Origin: Candidatus Allofournierella pullistercoris | GTDB taxonomy: Bacteria; Bacillota; Clostridia; Oscillospirales; Ruminococcaceae | Assembly: GCA_018883715.1 (NCBI GenBank) | Contig: JAHLFP010000017.1 | Span: 1-45,685 of the forward strand | DNA length: 45,685 bases | Direction of reading: 5' to 3' | Shown here: piece by piece, positions 7,221 to 16,014 of the stretch | Layout of the letters: each line of letters begins with the position of its first letter | How positions within the stretch are numbered: the first letter of the stretch is position 1 | Notes under the pieces: model-generated | The model's database searches: none | What the model saw: only the letters and a program-made list of their open reading frames with translations | What the model was told of the DNA's origin: nothing | Position numbers and translations under genes: made by a program

Positions 7221-9043
7221 TGGCAGGACCAATGAGAGGCGGCCCCCAGATGATGGCCGCAGGCGAAAAAGCCAAGGACTTCAAGGGAACCATGAAAAAC
7301 CTGAGGCGGTATATGGATCGCTATATGCCCAGCATTATCATGGCGTTGCTGTGTGCCATTGCAGGTACGGTGTTCTCCATTTTTGGGCCTAAAATTTTAG
7401 GTCGAGCAACCACCAAGCTGTTTGAGGGCTTGATGGCGATGATTACCGGAACAGGCGGCATTGATTTTGACGCCATTGCCCAGATTTTGCTGTTTTTGGC
7501 GGGGTTGTATCTGGTCAGTGCGCTGATGTCCTACCTGCAGGGCTGGCTCATGTCCGGCATTGCAACCAAGGTGGGCAATGCCATGCGTACCGACATCAGC
7601 AACAAAATCGACCGGATGCCCATGTCCTTCTTTGACCGGGTGCCCCATGGCGAGGTGCTGAGCCGTATCACCAACGATGTGGACAGCGTGACCCAGACTC
7701 TGAACCAGAGCTTGTCCCAGATTGTAACCCAAAGCACCCAGGTGGTGGGTGTTCTGCTGATGATGCTTTCCATCAGCCCCCTGATGACCCTGGTTGCACT
7801 GTGCATCCTGCCGGTGTGCATGATTCTGCTGATGCAGGTCATTAAGCACAGCCAGCGGTTCTTCCGCAGCCAGCAGGAATACCTGGGCCGTGTGAATGGT
7901 CATGTGGAGGAGATGTATGGCGCCCATGTGGTTGTCACTGCCTTCAATGGTCAGGAACAGAGCATTGAAACCTTCAACAAGATGAACGACCAGCTGTACA
8001 AGAGCGCTTGGAAGAGCCAGTTCTTGTCCGGTATGATGATGCCCTTGATGAACTTTGTAAGCAACCTTGGGTATGTTGCCATCTGTGTCATGGGTGGTTT
8101 CCTGAGCCTGAACGGAACCATTACGGTGGGTGACATCCAGGCTTTTACCCAGTATGTGCGCCAGTTCACCCAGCCCATTACCCAGATTGCCAACATTGTG
8201 AACCAGCTCCAGATGACTGCCGCCGCTGCAGAACGTGTATTTGAGTTCCTGGGCGAGCAGGAGGAAGAGCCGGATCCGGCAAACCCGGAAAATCCCAATG
8301 TAATCGACGGTGAAGTGGAGTTCCGCCATGTGAACTTTGGCTATGTGCCGGAGAAGACCATCATTCATGATTTTTCCGCCAAGATTGCCCCCGGCACCAA
8401 GGTGGCCATTGTAGGCCCCACCGGTGCAGGTAAAACCACCATGGTAAAACTGCTGATGCGTTTTTACGATGTAACCCAGGGCGCCGTGTTGCTGAATGGC
8501 TGTGATGTGCGAAAGTTTGCACGCAACGGCATGCGCAGTGCCTTTGGTATGGTGTTGCAGGATACCTGGCTGTACAACGGCACCATCCGGGAAAACATCC
8601 GGTTTGGTCGCTTGGATGCCACCGACGAGGAAGTACTGGCCGCCGCCAAGGCCGCCCAGGTGGATCACTTTGTGCGCACCCTGCCCAAAGGCTATGATAC
8701 CGAGCTGAACGAGGATGCAAGCAACATCAGCCAGGGCCAGAAACAGCTGTTGACCATTGCACGAACCATTCTGTCTAACCCCAAAATTCTGATTTTGGAC
8801 GAGGCAACCTCCAGCGTGGACACCCGCACCGAGCTTTCCATCCAGAAGGCTATGGATGCCCTCACCGAAGGACGTACTAGCTTTATCATTGCACACCGTC
8901 TGTCCACCATCCGGGATGCAGATTTGATTCTGGTGATGAAGGACGGCGACATTGTGGAAACTGGTAGCCATGAGGAACTGCTCCAGAAGGGCGGCTTCTA
9001 TGCTGGACTGTACAACAGCCAGTTCTCCGATGGGGAAGAGTAA
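7220..9043 (+). CDS. ABC exporter half-transporter, catalytic-site subunit
   Basis: This 607-aa partner of the preceding protein has six predicted membrane helices, then an ATPase domain. Walker A is GPTGAGKTT near residue 398. Walker B is ILILDEATSSVD with the catalytic Glu, and the H-loop is AHRLST. Its own signature motif is ISQGQ rather than LSGGQ, so the second composite site, built with the partner's Walker B Asp, is the degenerate one. The start codon overlaps the previous stop as TAATG, giving tight coupling and equal expression. Heterodimers of this type export drugs, lipids or peptides. Confidence 0.92.
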   Translation: MAGPMRGGPQMMAAGEKAKDFKGTMKNLRRYMDRYMPSIIMALLCAIAGTVFSIFGPKILGRATTKLFEGLMAMITGTGGIDFDAIAQILLFLAGLYLVSALMSYLQGWLMSGIATKVGNAMRTDISNKIDRMPMSFFDRVPHGEVLSRITNDVDSVTQTLNQSLSQIVTQSTQVVGVLLMMLSISPLMTLVALCILPVCMILLMQVIKHSQRFFRSQQEYLGRVNGHVEEMYGAHVVVTAFNGQEQSIETFNKMNDQLYKSAWKSQFLSGMMMPLMNFVSNLGYVAICVMGGFLSLNGTITVGDIQAFTQYVRQFTQPITQIANIVNQLQMTAAAAERVFEFLGEQEEEPDPANPENPNVIDGEVEFRHVNFGYVPEKTIIHDFSAKIAPGTKVAIVGPTGAGKTTMVKLLMRFYDVTQGAVLLNGCDVRKFARNGMRSAFGMVLQDTWLYNGTIRENIRFGRLDATDEEVLAAAKAAQVDHFVRTLPKGYDTELNEDASNISQGQKQLLTIARTILSNPKILILDEATSSVDTRTELSIQKAMDALTEGRTSFIIAHRLSTIRDADLILVMKDGDIVETGSHEELLQKGGFYAGLYNSQFSDGEE

Positions 9044-9100
9044 GTGCTTTGCGTAAATGGCTTTGGTATAAAGCTGTTTGCCTAAAGAATCAATCAATTT

Positions 9101-9139
9101 GCCCTATGTGTTGCAGTTTTGCGGCGCATGGGGCTTTTT
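9101..9139 (+). terminator. Terminator of the MarR-ABC operon
   Basis: A 15-bp stem with G-T wobbles (9101-9115 with 9120-9134), loop GTTT, is followed by TTTTT. Confidence 0.8.
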
Positions 9140-9164
9140 GTTGGTTTCTGGCGGTTAAAAAATA

Positions 9165-9193
9165 TTGACGGTAACCGCTGGATATGATATAGT
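9165..9193 (+). promoter_or_regulatory. Promoter of the riboswitch/P-type ATPase unit
   Basis: TTGACG (9165-9170) and TATAGT (9188-9193) are 17 bases apart. The start is expected near 9200, immediately before the aptamer P1 stem. Confidence 0.85.
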
Positions 9194-9202
9194 AAAGCTA
9201 TC

Positions 9203-9310
9203 GTTGAAAAGGGAGTAGTTGCAAGCTGTTCTGTCAACATCCCGGCCTTTGGCCTGGCAGAATACGCCGCTCTTTCTGGTTGATTAAGATCGGTAACAAG
9301 ACTTTTCGAC
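9203..9310 (+). ncRNA. yybP-ykoY manganese riboswitch aptamer
   Basis: P1 is formed by GTTGAAAAG (9203-9211) and CTTTTCGAC (9302-9310). Just inside it is GGGAGTAG (9211-9218), the conserved 5' motif of the yybP-ykoY family. GTCAACATCCCGGCC (9233-9247) corresponds to the second conserved block. Characterised family members bind Mn(II) and control manganese exporters, including P-type ATPases. The location between a promoter and a P-type ATPase supports the call. It was recognised by eye; a covariance-model search (Rfam RF00080) would settle it. Confidence 0.85.
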
Positions 9311-9353
9311 AGCAAGTGCGTAGGTTCACAGGGCTGTCGGAAGGTCTTTTTTT
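9299..9353 (+). terminator. Riboswitch-controlled terminator
   Basis: A 15-bp stem (9299-9313 with 9333-9347, including G-T pairs) is followed by seven Ts. Its 5' arm contains the whole 3' strand of aptamer P1 (9302-9310), so P1 and the terminator cannot form together. Ligand binding should stabilise P1 and allow readthrough, making this an ON switch. Confidence 0.88.
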
Positions 9354-9406
9354 ACGCACAAAAGCCAGAAAGCAGCTAGAAGCGACGAAAGAAAGGGAGT
9401 TGGAAC

Positions 9407-12019
9407 ATGGCAAATTCGTACTTTGACAAAACGGGCCAGCAGGTGCTGGAACAACTCAAGGTCAGTGAAAAGGGCCTTGACGCAAAGCAGGCGGCAAGCC
9501 GGTTGGAGGAATATGGACCCAACCAGCTGGCAGAAGGCAAAAAGAAAAGTGCCTTGATGATTTTCCTGGAGCAGTTTAAGGACCTGCTGGTGGTAATTCT
9601 GATTGCCGCCGCAGCAATTTCCGCACTGTCCGGCAACGTGGAAAGCACCGTGGTTATCCTGGCGGTTCTGCTTCTGAACGCCGTGCTGGGTACGGTACAG
9701 TATCTGAAAGCAGAAAAATCCCTTGCCAGCCTGAAAGCGATGTCCGCCCCCACCGCCAAGGTGTTGCGGGACGGCGTGCGCAAAGAGGTGGCAGGTCCGG
9801 ACATTGTGCCCGGTGATATTGTCTACCTGGAAGCAGGCGATTTGGTGGTGGCAGACGGCCGACTGCTGGAATGCTACTCCTTGAAGGTAAATGAAAGCTC
9901 CCTGACTGGTGAGTCTGAAGCAGTGGAGAAAACCGCTGACGTTCTGCCTGAGGGCAAGACTGCACTGGGTGACCAGAAGAACATGGTATTCTCTGGCTCT
10001 TTGGTGACTTATGGTCGTGCGGTCATGGTGGTAACTGGCACTGGTATGCAGACTGAGCTGGGCCATATTGCTGAGCTGATGAACCAGACTCAGCAGCGCA
10101 AAACCCCCTTGCAGAAGAATCTGGATGATTTCTCCGGCAAGCTGGCCATGATTATCCTGGCAATCTGTGTGGTTGTGTTCGGACTGTCCATCTTCCGCAG
10201 TGGTATGACCATTCTGGATTCTCTGCTGTTTGCGGTGGCTCTGGCTGTGGCAGCCATCCCCGAAGCACTCAGCAGCATTGTGACCATTGTGCTGGCAATG
10301 GGCACCCAGAAGATGGCAAAGCAGAATGCCATTATCAAGGAACTGAAGGCTGTGGAAAGCCTTGGCTCGGTGCAGGTTATCTGTTCGGATAAAACCGGCA
10401 CTCTGACCCAGAACAAGATGACGGTCCAGAAGATTTGGGCAGATGGTCAGCTGGTGGAAGCTTCCAAGGCAGACCTGAAGAACCCGGTGCAGGAGATGCT
10501 CCTGAACATCGGTCTGCTGGACAGCGACGCAACGGTGGACACTGCCAGTGGTGCAGCGGTGGGTGACCCCACCGAGATTGCCCTTGTAAACTGGGGCAAC
10601 GACCATGCCGTGGATGCAAATGCGGTGCGTACCATGTACCCCCGTTTGCAGGAGCTGGCTTTTGACTCTGACCGCAAGCTGATGAGCACCTTGCACCGCA
10701 TCAACGGCAACGATATGTTGTTGACTAAGGGTGCAATGGACGTAATTCTGGCTCGTGCCACTTCCATCTTCACCAGCGAGGGTGTTGTGCCCCTGACCGG
10801 GGAGATGAAGCAGACCATCAGCCGGGTGAACGAGGAATTCTCCCAGCAGGGTCTGCGTGTGCTGGCCTTTGCTTGCCGCATGATGCCCCAGGTGGAAACC
10901 CTGGGCCTGCAGGATGAAACCGACTTTACCTTTGTGGGTCTGGTGTCCATGATTGACCCGCCCCGTGAGGAAAGCAAGCAGGCTGTGGCGGACGCAAAAC
11001 GTGGCGGCATCCGCACCGTTATGATTACCGGTGACCACAAGGTAACCGCTACTGCAATCGCCAAGGAGATTGGCATTTTTCAGCCCGGTGATATGGCACT
11101 GGAAGGCGTGGAACTGGATGCCATGACCGACGAAGAGTTGGACGAAAAGCTGACCCATATCTCGGTGTATGCCCGTGTATCTCCGGAGCATAAAATCCGC
11201 ATTGTGACCGCATGGCAGCGTCGTGGTTGCATTGCCGCCATGACTGGCGACGGTGTAAACGATGCTCCCGCCCTGAAAAAGGCCGACGTGGGTGTTGCCA
11301 TGGGTATCACCGGAACCGAGGTAAGCAAGGATGCGGCTTCCATGATTTTGGCGGACGACAACTTTGCCACCATCGTGAAGGCAGTGGTAAACGGTCGAAG
11401 CGTTTATGCCAACATCCGCAACGCCATCCAGTTCCTTCTGTCCGGCAATACCGCTGGTATCTTTGCGGTGCTGTACGCATCTGTTATGGCGCTGCCCGTT
11501 CCCTTCCAGCCGGTGCACCTGCTGTTCATTAACCTGTTGACCGACAGTCTGCCCGCCATCGCCCTTGGCATGGAGCCTGCCCGTAAGGGTCTTTTGGATG
11601 AAAAGCCCCGTGACCCCAACAAGTCCATTCTGGATCGTGCCCTGCTGAGCCAGATTGCATGGCAGGGTGGCTTGATTGCCATTGCTTCCATGCTCGCTTT
11701 CTATCTGGGTCTTTCCGCTGGCGGTGCCGCAATGGCAAGCACCATGGCCTTTGCTACCCTGACCCTGGCTCGTCTGTTCCATGGTTTCAACTGCCGTGGT
11801 AAGGAGTCCATCTTTAAGCTGGGTATGATGACCAATAAGTACTCTCTGCTGGCCTTTGTGGGCGGTTTGATTCTGCTGGTGTTGGTGCTGAGCGTGCCTG
11901 CTCTGTCCGGCCTGTTCATGATCACTCCGCTCACCGGAATGCAGTACCTGCAGATTCTGGGTCTGGCCTTTGCTCCCACCCTGCTGATTCAGCTGGGCCG
12001 TGTGGTGCGTGGTCGTTAA
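9407..12019 (+). CDS. P-type cation-transporting ATPase, probable Mn/Ca exporter
   Basis: This 870-aa P2-type ATPase has an N-terminal cation-ATPase domain, then TGES (residues 167-170), PEALSS (from 285) in the M4 helix, and the phosphorylation motif CSDKTGTLT with Asp328. MITGDH and TGDGVNDAPALKKAD follow, then six C-terminal membrane helices. The enzyme pumps cations out using ATP. SERCA-type Ca pumps have PEGLP in M4; here it is PEALSS. Together with the Mn riboswitch upstream, Mn(II) export is the best inference, as for Lactococcus YoaB, but Ca(II) transport is not excluded. It is a single-gene unit with a terminator after it; the ribosome binding site is AAAGGGAG. Confidence 0.93.
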   Translation: MANSYFDKTGQQVLEQLKVSEKGLDAKQAASRLEEYGPNQLAEGKKKSALMIFLEQFKDLLVVILIAAAAISALSGNVESTVVILAVLLLNAVLGTVQYLKAEKSLASLKAMSAPTAKVLRDGVRKEVAGPDIVPGDIVYLEAGDLVVADGRLLECYSLKVNESSLTGESEAVEKTADVLPEGKTALGDQKNMVFSGSLVTYGRAVMVVTGTGMQTELGHIAELMNQTQQRKTPLQKNLDDFSGKLAMIILAICVVVFGLSIFRSGMTILDSLLFAVALAVAAIPEALSSIVTIVLAMGTQKMAKQNAIIKELKAVESLGSVQVICSDKTGTLTQNKMTVQKIWADGQLVEASKADLKNPVQEMLLNIGLLDSDATVDTASGAAVGDPTEIALVNWGNDHAVDANAVRTMYPRLQELAFDSDRKLMSTLHRINGNDMLLTKGAMDVILARATSIFTSEGVVPLTGEMKQTISRVNEEFSQQGLRVLAFACRMMPQVETLGLQDETDFTFVGLVSMIDPPREESKQAVADAKRGGIRTVMITGDHKVTATAIAKEIGIFQPGDMALEGVELDAMTDEELDEKLTHISVYARVSPEHKIRIVTAWQRRGCIAAMTGDGVNDAPALKKADVGVAMGITGTEVSKDAASMILADDNFATIVKAVVNGRSVYANIRNAIQFLLSGNTAGIFAVLYASVMALPVPFQPVHLLFINLLTDSLPAIALGMEPARKGLLDEKPRDPNKSILDRALLSQIAWQGGLIAIASMLAFYLGLSAGGAAMASTMAFATLTLARLFHGFNCRGKESIFKLGMMTNKYSLLAFVGGLILLVLVLSVPALSGLFMITPLTGMQYLQILGLAFAPTLLIQLGRVVRGR

Positions 12020-12086
12020 TCGACTTCAGACGGGTAGGGGAAGCCTTTGCATATCCCTTACCTTATAAAAGAAAGCAGTTAAAAGA

Positions 12087-12121
12087 AACCAGCCGTTCCA
12101 TCCTGGAACGGCTGGTTTTTC
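12087..12121 (+). terminator. Terminator after the P-type ATPase
   Basis: The 13-bp perfect stem AACCAGCCGTTCC / GGAACGGCTGGTT is followed by a T-run. The rest of the gap 12020-12338 holds this terminator, the ylxM promoter and an inverted repeat. Confidence 0.92.
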
Positions 12122-12233
12122 TGTGTTTTACAGGTATGGAGGTGTGGGATTATCCTGTGGTTTTGGCTGAATAGTTTTAGATAGCTTGGATTTAGACGGC
12201 CAAGAGCAGGATTTTTATGAAAAAACAGGGGAC

Positions 12234-12278
12234 TGTCAAGTAAAAGTACTTGACACATGGGCAAAAGCTGGATATAAT
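12234..12278 (+). promoter_or_regulatory. ylxM-ffh promoter overlapped by a perfect inverted repeat
   Basis: TTGACA (12250-12255) and TATAAT (12273-12278), with 17 bases between them, match the sigma-A consensus exactly. The -35 is the end of the 9-bp perfect inverted repeat TGTCAAGTA-AAAG-TACTTGACA (12234-12255). The repeat could be an operator or an RNA hairpin from upstream transcription; there is no T-run. Confidence 0.9.
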
Positions 12279-12338
12279 AAGCAACTGTAAAGCAAATTCC
12301 TTTACGGGGATGCCTTCCCCTAGAAGAGGAGTGGTTGT

Positions 12339-12704
12339 ATGGCAAAGGATTTGACCATCTCCATCCTGCTGGATTTTTACGGCAAGGTTTTGACTGACAA
12401 ACAGCGGGAGTTGATGGAGCAATACTACGACGAAGATCTCTCTTTGGGGGAAATTGCAGATAACTTTGGTATTACCAGGCAAGGGGTACGGGACGCCATC
12501 AAACGGGGCGAGAACACCCTGCTGGACCTGGAAGCAAAGCTGGGCTTTGCTGCCCGCTATCAGGCGATTCAGCAAAATCTGGAACAGATGGAACAGCTAA
12601 CCAAAGATATTTGTTTTTATAACAACGACGCAATGGGTGGCAATGCTCAGATTGACGGGGCAGCCAAGCACCTGCTTGCGTTGATTGCACAGTTGGGTGA
12701 TTGA
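12339..12704 (+). CDS. ylxM: YlxM/p13-like DNA-binding protein
   Basis: This 121-aa protein is of the UPF0122 (YlxM) family. A sigma-70 region 4-like helix-turn-helix occupies residues 18-65 (LTDKQRELMEQYYDEDLSLGEIADNFGITRQGVRDAIKR, split here by eye). The C-terminal half is helical. It sits immediately before ffh, as in most Firmicutes; in Streptococcus the homologue is reported to act with the signal recognition particle. It has its own consensus promoter and a GAAGAGGAG ribosome binding site. Confidence 0.93.
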   Translation: MAKDLTISILLDFYGKVLTDKQRELMEQYYDEDLSLGEIADNFGITRQGVRDAIKRGENTLLDLEAKLGFAARYQAIQQNLEQMEQLTKDICFYNNDAMGGNAQIDGAAKHLLALIAQLGD

Positions 12705-12733
12705 GATTTCAATCACAGAAAGGAATGGCATCA

Positions 12734-14056
12734 ATGGCATTTGAATCTCTTTCTGAACGCCTTTCTGGTGTATTTAAGCGACTGCGTGGCAAGGGTAAAC
12801 TCACCGAAGCCGACGTAAAAGCCGCCATGCGCGAGGTGCGCACAGCACTGCTGGAGGCGGACGTAAACTATAAAGTAGCAAAAGATTTTATCGCTGGTGT
12901 TACCGAGCGTGCCATGGGACAGGAGGTTATGGACAGCCTGACCCCCGCTCAGCAGGTGGTAAAGATTGTAAGCGAGGAATTAACCGAACTGATGGGCGGT
13001 GAGGAGGCCGTTCGAGTGCGGATTAAATCCAAGCCCCCAACCGTTATTATGATGTGTGGCTTGCAGGGTAACGGTAAAACCACCCATGCGGCAAAACTTG
13101 GCAAGTGGTTTGCCAAGGAGGGACATCGCCCCCTGCTGGTGGCCTGTGACATCTACCGCCCGGCGGCGATTCAGCAGCTGGAAATTGTGGGCAAGCAGGC
13201 TGGTGTTCCTGTGTTCACCATGGGAACTGAAAAGCCGGAGCTGATTGCACAAAAGGCACTGGTATATGCCAAGGACCACGGCAACGACATTGTGATTCTG
13301 GACACCGCCGGTCGTCTGCACATCGACCAGGCGCTGATGGAGGAACTTCAGCGGATTCGAGAAAACGTGCAGGTGGACGAGGTTCTGCTGGTGGTGGATG
13401 CCATGGCAGGTCAGGACGCGGTCAATGTGGCAAAGGCCTTTGACGAGGCTTTGTCGGTGGACGGCATTGTGCTGACCAAAACCGATGGTGACACCCGTGG
13501 CGGTGCGGCGCTGAGCGTAAAAGCAGTGACCGGAAAGCCCATCAAGTTCCAGGGTACTGGCGAAAAGCTGGATGACCTGGAAGTGTTCCACCCCGGACGG
13601 ATGGCTCGCCGGATTCTGGGCATGGGCGACGTGCTCAGCCTGATTGAAAAGGCCCAGAGCATCCAGGATGAAAAGCAGGCGGAAAAAACCGCCCGCCGGA
13701 TGCTGGAAAACAAGTTTGATATGAATGATATGCTGGAGCAGCTGGCCCAGATGAAAAAGATGGGCGGCATTGCTTCGCTGGTATCCATGCTGCCCGGAGG
13801 AAACAAGATTAACCCGGACGACATTGACGAAAAGGTCTTTGTCCGCATCGAAGCCATTATTTACAGCATGACCCCCGCAGAGCGGGAGAAACCCAGCATC
13901 ATCAACCCCAAGCGCAAACGTCGCATTGCGGCGGGCAGTGGCACCTCGGTGGAAGAGGTGAACAAGCTGCTGCGCCAGTTTGAGATGATGCAGAAGGTAA
14001 TGAAGCAGATGAAGAAGAACCCCAAGGCATTTGGGCGTCGTCTGCGTGGCCTGTAA
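12734..14056 (+). CDS. ffh: Signal recognition particle GTPase
   Basis: Ffh binds 4.5S/scRNA and delivers nascent membrane and secreted proteins to FtsY at the membrane. The protein is 440 aa: an N domain, a G domain with GLQGNGKTT (109-117), DTAGR and TKTDGD, then the methionine-rich M domain (GGIASLVSMLPG, RKRRIAAGSGTSVEEVNKLLRQF, repeated MMQ/MKQM). The P-loop has Asn where Ser is usual (GLQGSGKTT). I chose the ATG at 12734 because AGAAAGGA is 9 bases upstream; in-frame starts at 12701 and 12725 lack this spacing. It is cotranscribed with ylxM. Confidence 0.97.
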   Translation: MAFESLSERLSGVFKRLRGKGKLTEADVKAAMREVRTALLEADVNYKVAKDFIAGVTERAMGQEVMDSLTPAQQVVKIVSEELTELMGGEEAVRVRIKSKPPTVIMMCGLQGNGKTTHAAKLGKWFAKEGHRPLLVACDIYRPAAIQQLEIVGKQAGVPVFTMGTEKPELIAQKALVYAKDHGNDIVILDTAGRLHIDQALMEELQRIRENVQVDEVLLVVDAMAGQDAVNVAKAFDEALSVDGIVLTKTDGDTRGGAALSVKAVTGKPIKFQGTGEKLDDLEVFHPGRMARRILGMGDVLSLIEKAQSIQDEKQAEKTARRMLENKFDMNDMLEQLAQMKKMGGIASLVSMLPGGNKINPDDIDEKVFVRIEAIIYSMTPAEREKPSIINPKRKRRIAAGSGTSVEEVNKLLRQFEMMQKVMKQMKKNPKAFGRRLRGL

Positions 14057-14158
14057 TTCGGCCAGGTTTTTTGGTATGACCCACCTGTTTCATGGCAGGG
14101 GTTTATACGATATATATCAGCCCGCAAAGGGCTACAAATCATTGGAGGTATTACCACT

Positions 14159-14401
14159 ATGGCAGTAAAAATCCGTCTGCGCCGTATGGGCGCTAAGAAA
14201 GCTCCTTTCTACCGTGTAGTTGTGGCTGACAGCCGCTCTCCCCGTGATGGCCGTTTCATCGAGGAAATCGGCTACTACGATCCCACCAAGGAGCCCAGCG
14301 TTGTAAAGATTGACGCTGAGAAGGCTAAGAAGTGGATTGCTAACGGCGCACAGCCCACCGATACCGTTCGCGTTCTGCTGAAGAAGAACGAGATTCTGTA
14401 A
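14159..14401 (+). CDS. rpsP: 30S ribosomal protein S16
   Basis: This 80-aa protein has the characteristic start [30 protein letters not shown] and a YDPTKEP segment. S16 is needed for 30S assembly. GGAGG precedes the ATG by 9 bases. It heads the conserved rpsP-khpA-rimM-trmD order and follows ffh after a 102-base gap with no terminator. Confidence 0.98.
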   Translation: MAVKIRLRRMGAKKAPFYRVVVADSRSPRDGRFIEEIGYYDPTKEPSVVKIDAEKAKKWIANGAQPTDTVRVLLKKNEIL

Positions 14402-14424
14402 GCGAGTGATTGGAGGGCAACCTT

Positions 14425-14658
14425 ATGCAGGAATTATTGCTCACAGTTGCCCGCGGACTGGTGGAAGACAAGGACGCTGTGTCCGTTGTTGTCGACCAGC
14501 CTAATGAGGACGGCACCGTCGTTTACCATCTGAGTGTGGCACCAGGCGACATGGGCCGGGTGATCGGCAAACAAGGCCGTATCGCCAAAGCCATCCGCGT
14601 TGTGATGCGGGCGGTTGCCGTTCGCAAGGGCGAAAAAATCGTGGTGGAAATCGACTGA
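14425..14658 (+). CDS. khpA: KH-domain RNA-binding protein KhpA
   Basis: The protein is 77 aa and is essentially one KH domain. GRVIGKQGRIAKAIRVVMRA contains the GxxG loop (GKQG) that contacts RNA. KhpA forms a heterodimer with KhpB/Jag and binds many RNAs, affecting cell size and division in streptococci. I chose the ATG at 14425, which follows TTGGAGGGCAACCTT; an upstream TTG at 14410 overlaps the ribosome binding site and is unlikely. Confidence 0.95.
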   Translation: MQELLLTVARGLVEDKDAVSVVVDQPNEDGTVVYHLSVAPGDMGRVIGKQGRIAKAIRVVMRAVAVRKGEKIVVEID

Positions 14659-14682
14659 TTTTTTCAAAAACGCAACACTTGC

Positions 14683-14727
14683 CAAAGGCCCTTTGCATTC
14701 CTTGTAGTGCAAAGGGCCTTTGATGGT
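14683..14727 (+). terminator. Strong hairpin between khpA and rimM, possible attenuator
   Basis: The 15-bp perfect stem CAAAGGCCCTTTGCA (14683-14697) / TGCAAAGGGCCTTTG (14708-14722) has a 10-nt loop. It is followed by ATGGTTTTT rather than an immediate T-run. It lies inside an otherwise coupled operon, so it may terminate in part or act as an RNA processing or stability element. Confidence 0.6.
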
Positions 14728-14751
14728 TTTTGCGTCAAGGAGGAACGAAAC

Positions 14752-15282
14752 ATGAAGCAATATCTGGAAGCCTGCAAGGCGGTTACAACCCATGGCGTCA
14801 TGGGAGAAATCAAGGTGGAGCTTTGGTGCGATGATGCGGCGTTTTTGTCCCGCTTCAAAACCCTGTACCGCACCCCAGAAGGCGGCAATCCCATCGGCCT
14901 GAAAAAGGTACGTGCCCATAAAAACATGGCCCTGATTACCCTGGATGGGGTAACGGACATGGATGCCGCCCGTGCCATGGTGGGACAGGTTTTTTATATC
15001 AATCGCAAGGATGCAAAACTGCCAAAAGGACATTATTTTAAGGTGGACCTGCTGGGATGCTCGGTGGTGGATGCGGATACCGGACGGGTATACGGCACCA
15101 TTGAGAAGGTGGACACTCCTGCTGCCCAGGATATTTACACCATCCGCTGTGAGGATAACAGCGTTGCCCTCTTCCCGGCGGTGAAGCCTTTCCTGGTGGA
15201 ATTACAGCTGGAAGAACAAAAGGTGCTGATTCGCCCCATTGAGGGCATGTTCAGCCCTGCACAGGATGGTGACCGGGAATGA
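14752..15282 (+). CDS. rimM: Ribosome maturation factor RimM
   Basis: This 176-aa protein has the N-terminal RimM barrel ([20 protein letters not shown]) and a C-terminal PRC barrel ([26 protein letters not shown], ending in LIRPIEG). RimM binds S19 and helps 16S rRNA processing and maturation of the 30S head. The ATG at 14752 follows AAGGAGGAACGAAAC; an earlier in-frame ATG at 14707 lies in the hairpin and lacks a site. The stop overlaps the trmD start by 4 bases. Confidence 0.96.
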   Translation: MKQYLEACKAVTTHGVMGEIKVELWCDDAAFLSRFKTLYRTPEGGNPIGLKKVRAHKNMALITLDGVTDMDAARAMVGQVFYINRKDAKLPKGHYFKVDLLGCSVVDADTGRVYGTIEKVDTPAAQDIYTIRCEDNSVALFPAVKPFLVELQLEEQKVLIRPIEGMFSPAQDGDRE

Positions 15283-15992
15283 TGCGTGTTGATATTGCCA
15301 CCCTGTTTCCGGAAATGTGCCAGCGGGTGCTGGATGAAAGCATTTTGGGCCGTGCCGCCCGCAATGGATATATCGAAACCCACTGCCACCAGATTCGGGA
15401 TTATACCCTAAACCGACAAAAACAGGTGGACGATTACCCCTATGGTGGCGGTTGCGGCATGGTGATGAATGCCCAGCCCATCTATGACTGTTGCATGGAG
15501 ATTATCCGCCAGAATGAGGAACAGGGACGCCCCCGGCCGCATATCCTGTTTATGACTGCGGCAGGTCAGCCTTACAACGAGGAAAAGGCCAAGGAGCTTG
15601 CCCAGTATGACAACCTGCTTTTGGTGTGCGGTCACTATGAAGGCATGGACGAGCGGGTGATTCAGGAACTGGCGGACGAGGAAATCAGCATCGGGGACTA
15701 TGTTTTGACCGGTGGCGAGCTGGCCGCTTTGGTGGTGGCGGACAGTGTACTGCGTCTGCAACCTGGTGTACTGTCCGAGCCGGAAGGCTATCAGGATGAA
15801 AGCCACTGGAATGGACTGCTGGAATATCCCCAGTACACCCGTCCGGTGGAGTGGAACGGTCGCCGTGTGCCGGATATTCTGCTCAGTGGTCACCATGGGA
15901 ACATTGCCAAGTGGCGCAAGGAACAAAGCCTGGAGCGCACCCGGCTGCGCCGTCCGGATTTGTATAAAAAGTACACCGAAACCGAAGAATAA
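15279..15992 (+). CDS. trmD: tRNA (guanine37-N1)-methyltransferase
   Basis: TrmD uses S-adenosylmethionine to make m1G37 next to the anticodon, which prevents +1 frameshifting. The 237-aa length is normal. [12 protein letters not shown] and the trefoil-knot SAM-binding segments [29 protein letters not shown] and [21 protein letters not shown] are clear. The start is ATGATG overlapping rimM at ATGA; either ATG could be used. Confidence 0.97.
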   Translation: MMRVDIATLFPEMCQRVLDESILGRAARNGYIETHCHQIRDYTLNRQKQVDDYPYGGGCGMVMNAQPIYDCCMEIIRQNEEQGRPRPHILFMTAAGQPYNEEKAKELAQYDNLLLVCGHYEGMDERVIQELADEEISIGDYVLTGGELAALVVADSVLRLQPGVLSEPEGYQDESHWNGLLEYPQYTRPVEWNGRRVPDILLSGHHGNIAKWRKEQSLERTRLRRPDLYKKYTETEE

Positions 15993-16014
15993 GAATGGGG
16001 TTCGGTGGTTTGAT

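Noticed and set aside
5835-11782. Very long minus-strand open frames (for example 5835-7145, 7397-9097, 9326-11782) opposite the ABC exporter and ATPase genes
   Set aside because: They mirror plus-strand genes with clear motifs, are rich in His and Gln as expected of antisense readings, and lack ribosome binding sites. One even spans the riboswitch and its terminator.
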